A stretch of DNA of 25,023 bases, taken from NCBI GenBank assembly GCA_937952245.1, contig CALFYS010000020.1, positions 1 through 25,023 of the forward strand, given 5' to 3'. The DNA is from an uncultured Alphaproteobacteria bacterium (GTDB lineage Bacteria > Pseudomonadota > Alphaproteobacteria > Puniceispirillales > UBA1172). A model generated the notes under the pieces. The model made no database searches. It had not been told where the DNA came from and worked only from the letters and a program-made list of their open reading frames with translations. How positions within the stretch are numbered: position 1 is the stretch's first letter; the number at the start of each line of letters is the position of its first letter. Shown piece by piece: positions 1 through 8,112 of this stretch. The position numbers and the translations under genes were made by a program.

Positions 1-1176
1 TTCTTGGGCGGCGATTGTCTTCAGCCCCCAATCAATCCACGGCGTTAAAAGCGCAAGGTCTTGGGCATCAACGGTTGGTCCGCCCCAAATCCGCAAGCCC
101 GGTGGGGCATCACGATAGGCGGCAATATCAAGCGCCACGCCTTCATCTTCCAACAGCCGAACCAAGGCTTTCGCCATGCGGGATTGCGCCACATCGCTGG
201 CGGAGGTGAACCAATCGGCGGTGATCTTGATGGTCATTGAAGTCGGCGAGATTGTCTTCGGGTTTTCTGCCAAAAACGCCAGTTCATCATGCTGATCAAC
301 CCATGTTTTGATGATGTTGAAATTATCCTGAACACGATCAAACAAAGCTTGCTTGCCGCCGATAGACTTCGCCCAATCGAGCGCGTCAATGGCATCTTCA
401 ATGCACAGCATGGACGGCGTGTTGATGGTTGAGCCTTTGAAAATGCCTTCCTGCAATTTGCCATTCTTGGTCAATTGAAAGATTTTCGGCAAAGGCCATG
501 GCGGGGTATAGCTTTCCAGCCGTTCCACCGCTTTTGGGGACAGGACAATCACCCCATGGGCGCCTTCCCCGCCAAGGGATTTCTGCCATGAAAACGTCAG
601 CACGTCGATTTTTTCAATCGGCATCGGCATGGCGAAAGCAGCGGAAGTGGAATCAGCGATAATCAAGCCTTCGCGATCAGGGTTAATCCAATCGCCATCA
701 GGCACACAAACACCGGAGGCCGTGCCATTCCATGTCAGCACAACATCACGGTCATCATCAATTTGGCTGAAATCAACAATATCACCATAGGGCGCGTCAA
801 AGACGCGGATGTCTTGAAGTGGCAATTGTTTGACCGCGTCATTCACCCATGTTTTGCCAAAGGCTTCCCATGCCAGCATATCGACCCCGCGGGCGCCCAA
901 GAGCGACCACATGGCCATTTCAACCGCCCCTGTATCCGAAGCGGGCACAATGCCAATCCGGTAATCATCGGGCAGGCCAAGCAGCTCACGCATGGCGTCA
1001 TGACAATATTGAATTTTGGAAATGCCGTCTGCGGCACGGTGGGAACGACCTACAAAAGCGTCGTTGAGACAGGAGGGAGACCAACCTGGACGCTTGCGGG
1101 TGGGGCCACTAGAAAAGTGACTGTCAGCGGGACGCTGAGACGGGCGCGAAAACGCGTGGGTATGATCAGGCTGCAT
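1..1176 (-). CDS. serC: Phosphoserine aminotransferase SerC (3' end cut by window edge)
   Basis: PLP-dependent enzyme of serine biosynthesis that interconverts 3-phosphohydroxypyruvate and O-phosphoserine. Reading the minus strand from an ATG at 1174-1176 gives 392 open codons down to base 1, with no stop reached. The N-terminus contains FSSGPTRKRPGW, the alphaproteobacterial SerC opening. The segment SWQKSLGGEGAHG carries the lysine expected to bind PLP. Near the C-terminus, DAPPGLRIWGGPTV matches the conserved end of the alphaproteobacterial subfamily, so only a few residues should be missing. A good ribosome site (TGGAGGA) sits 8 bases ahead of the ATG. The gene diverges from a GST-like gene. 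The usual partner serA would lie beyond the window edge. The family assignment is firm; the exact C-terminus cannot be seen. Confidence 0.93.
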   Translation of the reverse strand, partial: MQPDHTHAFSRPSQRPADSHFSSGPTRKRPGWSPSCLNDAFVGRSHRAADGISKIQYCHDAMRELLGLPDDYRIGIVPASDTGAVEMAMWSLLGARGVDMLAWEAFGKTWVNDAVKQLPLQDIRVFDAPYGDIVDFSQIDDDRDVVLTWNGTASGVCVPDGDWINPDREGLIIADSTSAAFAMPMPIEKIDVLTFSWQKSLGGEGAHGVIVLSPKAVERLESYTPPWPLPKIFQLTKNGKLQEGIFKGSTINTPSMLCIEDAIDALDWAKSIGGKQALFDRVQDNFNIIKTWVDQHDELAFLAENPKTISPTSMTIKITADWFTSASDVAQSRMAKALVRLLEDEGVALDIAAYRDAPPGLRIWGGPTVDAQDLALLTPWIDWGLKTIAAQE

Positions 1177-1199
1177 GAACCTATCCTCCAGTAATGTGA

Positions 1200-1217
1200 C
1201 CATTCGTTGGGGAATGG
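1200..1217 (-). promoter_or_regulatory. Hairpin in the serC leader
   Basis: A 6-base perfect stem (CCATTC / GAATGG) with a 6-base loop lies in the predicted serC leader, ending about 10 bases before the Shine-Dalgarno sequence. Alphaproteobacteria have a described serC leader RNA motif upstream of serC. The position fits, but I cannot confirm that this hairpin belongs to that family. Confidence 0.3.
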
Positions 1218-1230
1218 CGACCCAAAGACA

Positions 1231-1258
1231 GTAATAGTCGCCTGATCATTAAAGTCAA
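1231..1258 (-). promoter_or_regulatory. Candidate sigma70-type promoter for serC
   Basis: On the minus strand a -35 element TTGACT (1253-1258) is followed, after 16 bases, by a -10 element TATTAC (1231-1236). This puts the start of transcription near 1224 and gives a leader of about 48 bases before the serC ATG. The match is by eye; no transcript data are available. Confidence 0.55.
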
Positions 1259-1312
1259 CCGCTTTTTATCGCGGATGATTTGTTTTATGATTTCAGAAAA
1301 GGAACCACCGCT

Positions 1313-2038
1313 ATGCCGCAACATCACCCCACCGAAGCCAAAATGCCTTTGTTCTATGACTTGGTTACCGCCGATAACGTGCCGTTAAGCCCATGGTGCT
1401 GGCACGTCAAAATGGCGCTGGCGCATAAGGGTATTGAGGTGAAAACAATCCCCCTCACCTTTACTGAAAAAGACCAAGTGATCGCCGCGGGCGGTAAGAG
1501 TTTTCCCCTTTTTATTGATGGCGATGGCACGGCGATTGACGATTCAAGGCTGATCATCACCCATTTGGAAGACCGCCAGCCTGAACCCACATTATTCCCC
1601 GATGGCGAAGCGGGGGTGGCGAGTTTTAATTTCATCCACCGTTATTGTCAGGTGATTTTATTCCCCACGATCATCCCCATGATTATGGTTGATATTCCGA
1701 AAGTCTTAACGCCCCAAGACCAAGAATATTTCGTCACTTCCCGCGAAAAACGATTTGGCATGAGCCTTGAGGCGTTCTGCCGCAACCGTGATGATCTCCG
1801 CCCGCAATTAAGCACCCAATTGGACCCGTTCCGCAAAGCCATGCTGAACGGCGGTTTCATCGCCGGGTCGCGCCCCGCCATGGTCGATTATACTTTATTC
1901 GGGATCTTGCAATGGGCGCGGGTGACATCCCCCTACCCTCTTTTTGACGCGGATGATGACATCCACCGCTGGATGGAAGATATGCTGAATTTATTTGATG
2001 GGCTGGGGCGAAGCGCGGCGGCGTTTTCTGAAAGGTAA
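1313..2038 (+). CDS. Glutathione S-transferase-like protein
   Basis: A 241-residue soluble protein with a thioredoxin-like N-terminal half and a helical C-terminal half, as in the GST superfamily. Visible signs are SPWCWHVKMALAHKG near residue 25, which is the position of the catalytic Ser/Cys and first helix of GSTs. After it come SFPLFIDGDG and DDSRLIITHLE, the cis-proline strand and glutathione-binding turn. The sequence resembles the beta-etherase-like (LigE/LigF-type) branch, but the substrate cannot be told. I chose the ATG at 1313 because AAAGGAA lies about 10 bases upstream. A TTG at 1280 would add 11 residues, and an ATG at 1343 (MPLFYDL) starts right at the fold and is also possible. 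The gene stands alone, divergent from serC and convergent with glmM. Confidence 0.8.
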   Translation: MPQHHPTEAKMPLFYDLVTADNVPLSPWCWHVKMALAHKGIEVKTIPLTFTEKDQVIAAGGKSFPLFIDGDGTAIDDSRLIITHLEDRQPEPTLFPDGEAGVASFNFIHRYCQVILFPTIIPMIMVDIPKVLTPQDQEYFVTSREKRFGMSLEAFCRNRDDLRPQLSTQLDPFRKAMLNGGFIAGSRPAMVDYTLFGILQWARVTSPYPLFDADDDIHRWMEDMLNLFDGLGRSAAAFSER

Positions 2039-2055
2039 ACCTTTCGGTTAAACCG
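2030..2055. terminator. Small palindromes between convergent genes, possible weak bidirectional terminator
   Basis: GAAAGG-TAAA-CCTTTC (2030-2045) is a perfect 6-base stem with the GST gene stop codon in its loop. It is followed at once by the palindrome CGGTT-A-AACCG (2045-2055), which spans the glmM stop. There is no T-run on either side, so termination activity is only a guess from its place between two gene ends 9 bases apart. Confidence 0.3.
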
Positions 2056-3436
2056 CCATTTCCGTTTCAATCACTTTTGCGATATTTTCCGCCAGACTGT
2101 TCATTTGATGCTGGTCTTCGGCCTCCACCATCACCCGCAACAACGGCTCCGTGCCCGATGGCCGGATCACCACGCGCCCTGTTTTGCCCAATTCATCTTC
2201 CGCGTCACTGACCGCCGATTGCACCGGTTTGGTGTTGATCGTTTTGATCATGCGGTCACGGTCATCACCTTTGATATTGATCATCCGTTGCGGCAATGGC
2301 GTGAAACGGCGCAAGGCTTGGCTGGCGGGTTGATCCGATTGCTGCATCGCCGCCAGCATTGAGATTGCCGCCATAATCGCGTCACCTGAAGTCGCCAGAT
2401 CGGTCATCAAAATATGGCCGGAAGGCTCACCCCCAAGGTTGAGTTTGCTCGCGCGCATTTTTTCCAGAATATAACGGTCGCCAACTTGTGTTCGTTCCAG
2501 CGCAAGCCCTTGATCGGTCAGCCATTGGGCAAGCCCATGGTTGGTCATCAACGTGCCGACAACCGTCCGCCCCGCCAATTTGCCGCGCTTGGACATTTCA
2601 TCGGCCAGCACCGCCAGACATTGATCACCGTCAATAATCCCGCCCTGTTCATCGGCCATGATCAATCGGTCGGCATCACCATCAAGGGCAATCCCCACAT
2701 CAGCGCCATGCGCCACCACCGCTTCCGCCATGGTGCCGGGGAAAACCGCCCCGCAATTCTGGTTGATATTCGTGCCATCAGGATCAACGGCAATAGGGAT
2801 CACCTCAGCGCCTAATTCAAACAACACATCAGGTGCCGCCCGATACGCCGCGCCATTGGCGCAATCCACCACCACTTTCATGCCTTCAAGACGCATGGAA
2901 CGCGGCACCGCAATTTTCACCGCTTCGACATAACGCCCCAAGCCATCCAGCATCCGGCGGGCGCGACCCAGTTTTTCAGGTTCCGCTAGAGGGATATGAC
3001 CGCTGATAATCGTGCTGATCGCATCCTCGGCTTCATCGGGCAGTTTATAGCCATCAGGGCCGAAAAGCTTAATGCCATTGTCAAAATGCGGGTTATGGCT
3101 GGCGGAAATCATCACCCCTAAATCGGCGCGCAAGGTGCGGGTCAAATACGCCACCCCGGGGGTTGGCAATGGCCCTAGAAGGCGGGTATCCATGCCGATC
3201 GAGGCAAAGCCAGCCTGCAAGGCGGCTTCGATCATATAGCCTGAAAGGCGGGTGTCTTTGCCGATCACCACCAAAGGACGGCGATTGGTGGGGCCATCTT
3301 GCCCTGAATGTTCCGCTGTTCTTTTTTCAAGGAAATATTTACCGGCGGCCAGTGCCAATCTGATGATATTTTCCGCGGTCATGGCCCCTGTATTAATTCG
3401 AGCCCGAACACCATCAGTGCCAAAAATGCGCGCCAT
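2048..3436 (-). CDS. glmM: Phosphoglucosamine mutase GlmM
   Basis: Converts glucosamine-6-phosphate to glucosamine-1-phosphate in the cytoplasm, on the route to UDP-GlcNAc for peptidoglycan and LPS. At 462 residues it is full length for the family. It opens with the typical FGTDGVRA (residues 5-12). ISASHNP (110-116) holds the active-site phosphoserine, Ser113. DGDADR forms the metal-binding loop, GGEPSGH the sugar-binding loop, and RPSGTEP near the C-terminus the phosphate-binding loop. The ATG at 3434-3436 has a purine-rich GGGGA just upstream. It is the last gene of the tilS-ftsH-folP-glmM string, an arrangement common in alphaproteobacteria, 80 bases after folP. Confidence 0.97.
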   Translation of the reverse strand: MARIFGTDGVRARINTGAMTAENIIRLALAAGKYFLEKRTAEHSGQDGPTNRRPLVVIGKDTRLSGYMIEAALQAGFASIGMDTRLLGPLPTPGVAYLTRTLRADLGVMISASHNPHFDNGIKLFGPDGYKLPDEAEDAISTIISGHIPLAEPEKLGRARRMLDGLGRYVEAVKIAVPRSMRLEGMKVVVDCANGAAYRAAPDVLFELGAEVIPIAVDPDGTNINQNCGAVFPGTMAEAVVAHGADVGIALDGDADRLIMADEQGGIIDGDQCLAVLADEMSKRGKLAGRTVVGTLMTNHGLAQWLTDQGLALERTQVGDRYILEKMRASKLNLGGEPSGHILMTDLATSGDAIMAAISMLAAMQQSDQPASQALRRFTPLPQRMINIKGDDRDRMIKTINTKPVQSAVSDAEDELGKTGRVVIRPSGTEPLLRVMVEAEDQHQMNSLAENIAKVIETEMAV

Positions 3437-3498
3437 GAGACATCCCCATCTTAAACTTCAATTCCATCATAACCCCGAGCGGCAGTTTTTCAAAGTCT

Positions 3499-3523
3499 TG
3501 CCTGATAAATAAAGGATCAGGCA
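3499..3523 (-). promoter_or_regulatory. Hairpin across the folP stop codon
   Basis: A perfect 8-base inverted repeat (TGCCTGAT, 9-base loop, ATCAGGCA) lies at 3499-3506 and 3516-3523 and includes the folP stop. On the minus strand it is not followed by a T-run, so it looks more like an mRNA-stabilising or attenuating hairpin between folP and glmM than a full terminator. Confidence 0.4.
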
Positions 3524-4644
3524 AAAGCCATGGTTTGAGCTTCCGCGTTCGCAAGGGCTTGATGGGTTTCAGCCACATCATGAACTCGGAAAATCTGAAC
3601 CCCTTGTTGCCGTGCCATGGCGGCCAAAGCGACAGAGCCGGCCAGACGTTCTTTCGCGGGTTCACCTTTTGAAAAATGAGCGATTGTTGATTTCCGCGAC
3701 ACGCCCAAAACAATCGGCACGCCAAGGCCATGGAACAGGCCAATGGATTGCATAATCTGCATATTATGATGCGGGGTTTTGCCAAAACCAAACCCCGGGT
3801 CAATGGCGAGCATCCCGCGTTTTGCCCCTTCGGCCACAGCGGTATGGATACGGCCTTCCAGCCAGTCAAAAATATCAGTGGGGGCATCGTTATATTGCGG
3901 GTTTTTCTGCATATTCCCCGGCTCACCCTGCATATGCATGATCATGGCCGGAACATCTTTTTCAGCGATCAGTTCAACCGCGCCTTCAGCCCGCAACCCG
4001 CCCACATCATTGATGATTTGCGCACCATGGCCGAGGGCTTCGGTCATCACCTTTGTGTGCCGTGTATCGGCGGAAACAAGATGCCCCGCGGCGGATAAGG
4101 TTTCAATAACCGGCAGGATGCGGCGGCATTCTTCATCATGGCTGACGGGTTCAGCCCCGGGGCGGGTGGATTCGCCACCAATATCAAGAATGGCCGCGCC
4201 ATCAGCGACCATTTGTTTGGCGGAAGCCAACGCTGTCTCCGCCGCCCAATGGTCACCGCCATCGGAAAAACTATCTGGCGTGGTGTTGATAATCCCCATG
4301 ACATGAAACTTTGTCATATCAAGACTCGCATAAGGCTTGCGGGGGCGGGTCAAGCGATGGAGGGTTAATTTCGCGCGGGCTTCCGCCTCATCGCCAGCGG
4401 CGGCAGCCAATGCCAGCACATCATGCGCGGCGATCCGGCAGACGGTGACGCGGTCATTTATCCGATTAATGACATCAACTTGGCTGAACCCATAAGGCCC
4501 GCCCGCAAGCGGCATTTGCGCCTCATCATCAGGATTAAAGGCCGAGATGCCAACAGGTTGCAACCATGTGCGGGAAGCCCCGCCATCAGCAATATCATCG
4601 CTGAAAGGCGGGATCGGCAATGCCTTGAGCCGTTGTCTTGCCAT
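3517..4644 (-). CDS. folP: Dihydropteroate synthase FolP with long N-terminal extension
   Basis: Condenses p-aminobenzoate with 6-hydroxymethyl-dihydropterin diphosphate in folate synthesis; it is the target of sulfonamides. The catalytic barrel starts near residue 112 with MGIINTTPDSFSDGG (116-130), where Asn120 is the metal ligand, followed by the second signature LDIGGESTRPGAE. Later DPGFGFGK and LGVSRKS provide pterin- and pABA-site residues. The total of 375 residues exceeds the usual 270-280 because of about 110 N-terminal residues that I do not recognise as a separate domain. Similar long forms occur in alphaproteobacteria as far as I recall. It starts 21 bases after the ftsH stop with only a weak ribosome site, suggesting coupling to ftsH. 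Confidence 0.95.
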   Translation of the reverse strand: MARQRLKALPIPPFSDDIADGGASRTWLQPVGISAFNPDDEAQMPLAGGPYGFSQVDVINRINDRVTVCRIAAHDVLALAAAAGDEAEARAKLTLHRLTRPRKPYASLDMTKFHVMGIINTTPDSFSDGGDHWAAETALASAKQMVADGAAILDIGGESTRPGAEPVSHDEECRRILPVIETLSAAGHLVSADTRHTKVMTEALGHGAQIINDVGGLRAEGAVELIAEKDVPAMIMHMQGEPGNMQKNPQYNDAPTDIFDWLEGRIHTAVAEGAKRGMLAIDPGFGFGKTPHHNMQIMQSIGLFHGLGVPIVLGVSRKSTIAHFSKGEPAKERLAGSVALAAMARQQGVQIFRVHDVAETHQALANAEAQTMAFA

Positions 4645-4665
4645 CAGTTCGACCGAAGCCAGCGA

Positions 4666-6585
4666 TTAAACGCTGGCATCAGGGGTTTGATCAGTGCTTG
4701 GCTTACGGACGCCGCCGGGTATCCCGGTGCGGGATTTGCCCCTTGGGGCTTCTGGCGTGTCATCTTCACCGCGGACAATCGTCCCGCCTTCGACAATGGT
4801 CTTAATTTCATCACCGGAGAGGGTTTCATATTCCAACAAAGCCTGCGCCAGCAATTCAAGCTGGTCGTTATATTTTTTCAGGATTTTTGTGGCATCCGCG
4901 TAAGCGCCATCAGCAATGGCGCGGATTTCAGCATCAATCACCGAGGCGGTTTCTTCGGACATATTCTTCTGCTGGGAAACAGACCGGCCCAAGAACACTT
5001 CCTGTTCATCGGCGGAATAAGCCAAGAAGCCCAATTTATCCGAAAGACCCCATTCGGTGACCATCCGGCGGGCGACATCAGAAACCATGCGAATATCACT
5101 GGACGCGCCGGTGGTGACTTTTTCTTCACCAAAGATCAATTCTTCGGCAATCCGGCCACCGCAAGCGACCCGCAAATCAGCAAAGAGTTTATCACGCGCC
5201 ATGGATACACGATCACCTTCAGGCAAGCGCATCACCATACCAAGGGCACGCCCACGGGGGATGATGGTGGCCTTGTGGATCGGGTCTGATTCCGGCTGAT
5301 GAAGCGCGACAACCGCGTGACCAGCTTCATGGTAAGCGGTCAGGCGTTTTTCTTCATCCGTCATCACCATGGAGCGGCGTTCCGCCCCCATCATGACCTT
5401 ATCCTTAGCTTCTTCAAATTCAGCCATGGAAACCGTGCGGCGGTTTTTCCGCGCCGCTTGCAGCGCAGCTTCATTCACCAAATTGGCCAAATCAGCACCG
5501 GAGAAACCAGGCGTGCCTCTGGCGATGACGCGAGCATCAACATTATTCGCCAATGGCACTTTACGCATATGCACTTTCAGGATTTTCTCACGCCCCAGAA
5601 CATCCGGGTTTGGCACAACAACCTGACGGTCAAAACGACCCGGGCGCAACAACGCCGGATCAAGCACGTCAGGACGGTTGGTGGCGGCGATCAAAATGAC
5701 GCCTTCATTGGCTTCAAATCCATCCATTTCCACCAGCATCTGGTTGAGCGTTTGTTCACGTTCATCGTTACCGCCGCCAAGACCAGCGCCACGGTGACGG
5801 CCAACGGCGTCAATTTCATCAATGAAGATAATACATGGCGCGTTCTTTTTGCCCTGTTCAAACATATCGCGAACACGGCTGGCACCCACACCAACAAACA
5901 TTTCCACAAAGTCCGAGCCAGAAATGGTGAAGAACGGTACATTCGCTTCACCCGCGATGGCACGCGCCAACAGCGTTTTACCTGTTCCGGGAGGGCCCAC
6001 CAACAGCACACCTTTTGGAATTTTACCGCCAAGCCGCTGAAAACGTGATGGATCACGAAGGAATTCCACCACTTCTTCCAATTCGGTTTTGGCTTCATCA
6101 ATACCGGCGACATCTTCAAAAGTGACGCGGCCATGATGTTCGGTCAAAAGTTTCGCCCGTGATTTGCCGAAACCCATCGCGCCGTTTCTGCCGCCGCCTT
6201 GCATCTGGCGCATGAAGAAAATCCACACACCGATAAAGAGCAACATAGGGAACCAGCCCAAGAGAACAGAGAACAGCCCCGGGGAATTGCTTTCATCAGG
6301 GCGCGCGACAATGCGGACGTTATTTTCACGCAGAACAGAAACAACATCGGTGCCTTCAGGCATATAAGACGTGACCGGAATATTGTTTTGAGTCACGCCA
6401 TAAAGGTTGCTGCCTTCGATGGTGACTTCGCGCATATCGCCCGCTTCGACCTGGGCAACAAAATCAGAATAAGCCACTTTTGATGATGGAGACGAGGTGT
6501 TGTTGTTCTGGAACATATTGAACAACGCCAACAGCACCACACCAATGACCATCCAAATAATGAGATTTCTTGCCATGTTATTCAT
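4666..6585 (-). CDS. ftsH: ATP-dependent zinc metalloprotease FtsH
   Basis: Membrane-anchored hexameric AAA+ protease that degrades misassembled membrane proteins and regulatory proteins. It has 639 residues, typical of the family. Transmembrane segments are at about 7-24 and 104-125, with a small periplasmic domain between them. The AAA module has Walker A GPPGTGKT (197-204), Walker B IIFIDEID (252-259) and the second region of homology with its arginine fingers (about 301-320). The zinc site is HEAGH (419-423), with a later acidic ligand in the SSDIRMVSD region. The ATG at 6585 has AAAGG 8 bases upstream; a second in-frame ATG lies three codons later. It is 73 bases after tilS and leads into folP and glmM. 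Confidence 0.98.
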   Translation of the reverse strand: MNNMARNLIIWMVIGVVLLALFNMFQNNNTSSPSSKVAYSDFVAQVEAGDMREVTIEGSNLYGVTQNNIPVTSYMPEGTDVVSVLRENNVRIVARPDESNSPGLFSVLLGWFPMLLFIGVWIFFMRQMQGGGRNGAMGFGKSRAKLLTEHHGRVTFEDVAGIDEAKTELEEVVEFLRDPSRFQRLGGKIPKGVLLVGPPGTGKTLLARAIAGEANVPFFTISGSDFVEMFVGVGASRVRDMFEQGKKNAPCIIFIDEIDAVGRHRGAGLGGGNDEREQTLNQMLVEMDGFEANEGVILIAATNRPDVLDPALLRPGRFDRQVVVPNPDVLGREKILKVHMRKVPLANNVDARVIARGTPGFSGADLANLVNEAALQAARKNRRTVSMAEFEEAKDKVMMGAERRSMVMTDEEKRLTAYHEAGHAVVALHQPESDPIHKATIIPRGRALGMVMRLPEGDRVSMARDKLFADLRVACGGRIAEELIFGEEKVTTGASSDIRMVSDVARRMVTEWGLSDKLGFLAYSADEQEVFLGRSVSQQKNMSEETASVIDAEIRAIADGAYADATKILKKYNDQLELLAQALLEYETLSGDEIKTIVEGGTIVRGEDDTPEAPRGKSRTGIPGGVRKPSTDQTPDASV

Positions 6586-6610
6586 GGGTTCTGCCTTTCG
6601 CCTGCATAGC

Positions 6611-6637
6611 GGGTGACACCATCACGTTTTGTCACCC
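6611..6637. promoter_or_regulatory. 8-base inverted repeat ahead of ftsH
   Basis: GGGTGACA (6611-6618) and TGTCACCC (6630-6637) form a perfect 8-base inverted repeat separated by 11 bases. It lies in the tilS-ftsH gap, 26 bases upstream of the ftsH ATG. It could be a leader hairpin or a repressor site. No T-run follows, so it is not an intrinsic terminator. Confidence 0.45.
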
Positions 6638-6658
6638 CAAAATTACACCGTCTGATGA

Positions 6659-8092
6659 TTACGTCTCATAATATCCAGAAAAACGCATCCAAGCCTGATT
6701 GGCATTCATGGCACGTTCATCTTTATTCATCTCAACCTTACTAACATGGGGGATCATCGCCCCATCTTCAAGGGCTAAGAGGTGATCTTGTGGATGATTA
6801 TTGAGGGTTTTTGTCGCATATCGCACCACAGGAAGACGCCAAAAACTCCGCGCTGGGGCATCCTGCCATAAAGCCCGCCATTGGGATAAGAGGTGATCAG
6901 CATCTTGGCCTTTCGTCAGCATCTGCTTTTTGGCATTGGCAAAACCGCGCTCACCCAAAGGTTCAAGCCTGCTGTCTTGCGGCAAATACACCTGCCAGCG
7001 GCCATCAATAATATGATACCCTTTTGAATAAACCTTGGCTTGCCATGGGCGTTCCGCTTCGGGATAAACCCAAATGAACATCCGGCCATGGCCGCTCTTT
7101 TTAGGGGTCAGCTCAACCCCGCCAAGGGTTCGGCCTTTCGACGGCAAATCACAAACCCAATCGTGCAATCGCGCCAGCGATTCTTGTGACGGCGGATAGG
7201 CGGTGCCTGAAACCTGCCCCAAGATATGCGCCAGCACCAAACGCTGGGCTAAATCAGGCAAGCTTTGCCATTCGGTATGGTCAATCCACCCCTGCCCCCA
7301 TGGGGAAAGATTAAAAACTTTGCCTTTGAGCCTGCGGATTTCACCGGACATCACTTGATCCAACGCTGAAAACGCCCCCGCCATCCGCTTGAGGTTTTGC
7401 ACAGAAAAGCCAAGATCATCATAATCAGCCTGCGCTTGCCGCCAACGCACCCGTTCAAACACAGGGTTATCATTAGAAGGGTCTTCAACAAAGGCGATCC
7501 CCTCATTCACCGCGTAATCCCGCAAGACCTGTTTGGAAAGCCCCAAAAATGGCCGCAACAATGTGATGCCATGGCGTTCAGATTGATGCCTCATCCCCCT
7601 TAAACCTTTGATGCCGGAGCCTTTGGCAAGGCGCATCAATAGAGTTTCGGCTTGGTCTTCCGCGTGATGGGCCGTCACAATCACCGCTTGGTCACGGCAA
7701 GCCTCGCGCCATAGGGCACGATAGCGTTGTTCCCGCGCCCATTCTTGAACCCCTTTTTGGGGGGCAGGCCCTGTCAGGCGTTCAACGCGGTTGGGGATGT
7801 TGAGCGCGGTCAAGCGTTCGGCGGTCAATGCCGCCTCTTGTGCGGATTCTGGCCTGATGCCATGATCAATGATTAACGCCCTTAACGATTTGGTATGACC
7901 AGAGGGGGAATGGTGAGACGATTGCGTCCAAAATTGGTGCAGAATATGCGCCATGGCCATGCTATCCACACCGCCGGACACGGCCAAAACAACAGGGTGA
8001 TCGTGAGGGTTCATCCCTTGACTTGCGCAAAAATCATGCCACGAAGATTGAGATTTCACATCATCTGAAACGTCACATCGAGGCATGATCAC
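6659..8092 (-). CDS. tilS: tRNA(Ile)-lysidine synthase TilS
   Basis: Uses ATP and lysine to convert C34 of the CAU-anticodon isoleucine tRNA to lysidine, so that it reads AUA. The N-terminal PP-loop ATPase motif SGGVDS is at residues 39-44. It is followed by the conserved IDHGIRPES and TAHHAEDQAET segments and by GSGIKGLRGM, all typical of TilS. The C-terminal part is weakly conserved, as is usual. At 477 residues the length is normal. The start is either the GTG at 8092 (AGGA 6 bases upstream) or the ATG at 8086 two codons later; the difference is trivial. It lies 20 bases after cpoB and is followed by ftsH, a common alphaproteobacterial order. Confidence 0.93.
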   Translation of the reverse strand: MIMPRCDVSDDVKSQSSWHDFCASQGMNPHDHPVVLAVSGGVDSMAMAHILHQFWTQSSHHSPSGHTKSLRALIIDHGIRPESAQEAALTAERLTALNIPNRVERLTGPAPQKGVQEWAREQRYRALWREACRDQAVIVTAHHAEDQAETLLMRLAKGSGIKGLRGMRHQSERHGITLLRPFLGLSKQVLRDYAVNEGIAFVEDPSNDNPVFERVRWRQAQADYDDLGFSVQNLKRMAGAFSALDQVMSGEIRRLKGKVFNLSPWGQGWIDHTEWQSLPDLAQRLVLAHILGQVSGTAYPPSQESLARLHDWVCDLPSKGRTLGGVELTPKKSGHGRMFIWVYPEAERPWQAKVYSKGYHIIDGRWQVYLPQDSRLEPLGERGFANAKKQMLTKGQDADHLLSQWRALWQDAPARSFWRLPVVRYATKTLNNHPQDHLLALEDGAMIPHVSKVEMNKDERAMNANQAWMRFSGYYET

Positions 8093-8112
8093 AAGCCATC
8101 CTAAGGGTTAGA

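Noticed and set aside
4423..5289. Long plus-strand open frame (288 codons) antisense to folP and ftsH
   Set aside because: It lies opposite two clearly functional genes, has no family motif and no ribosome site; it is a by-product of the codon use of the real genes.
5299..6048. 249-codon plus-strand frame antisense to ftsH
   Set aside because: It mirrors the conserved FtsH AAA domain and the translation shows no recognisable domain.
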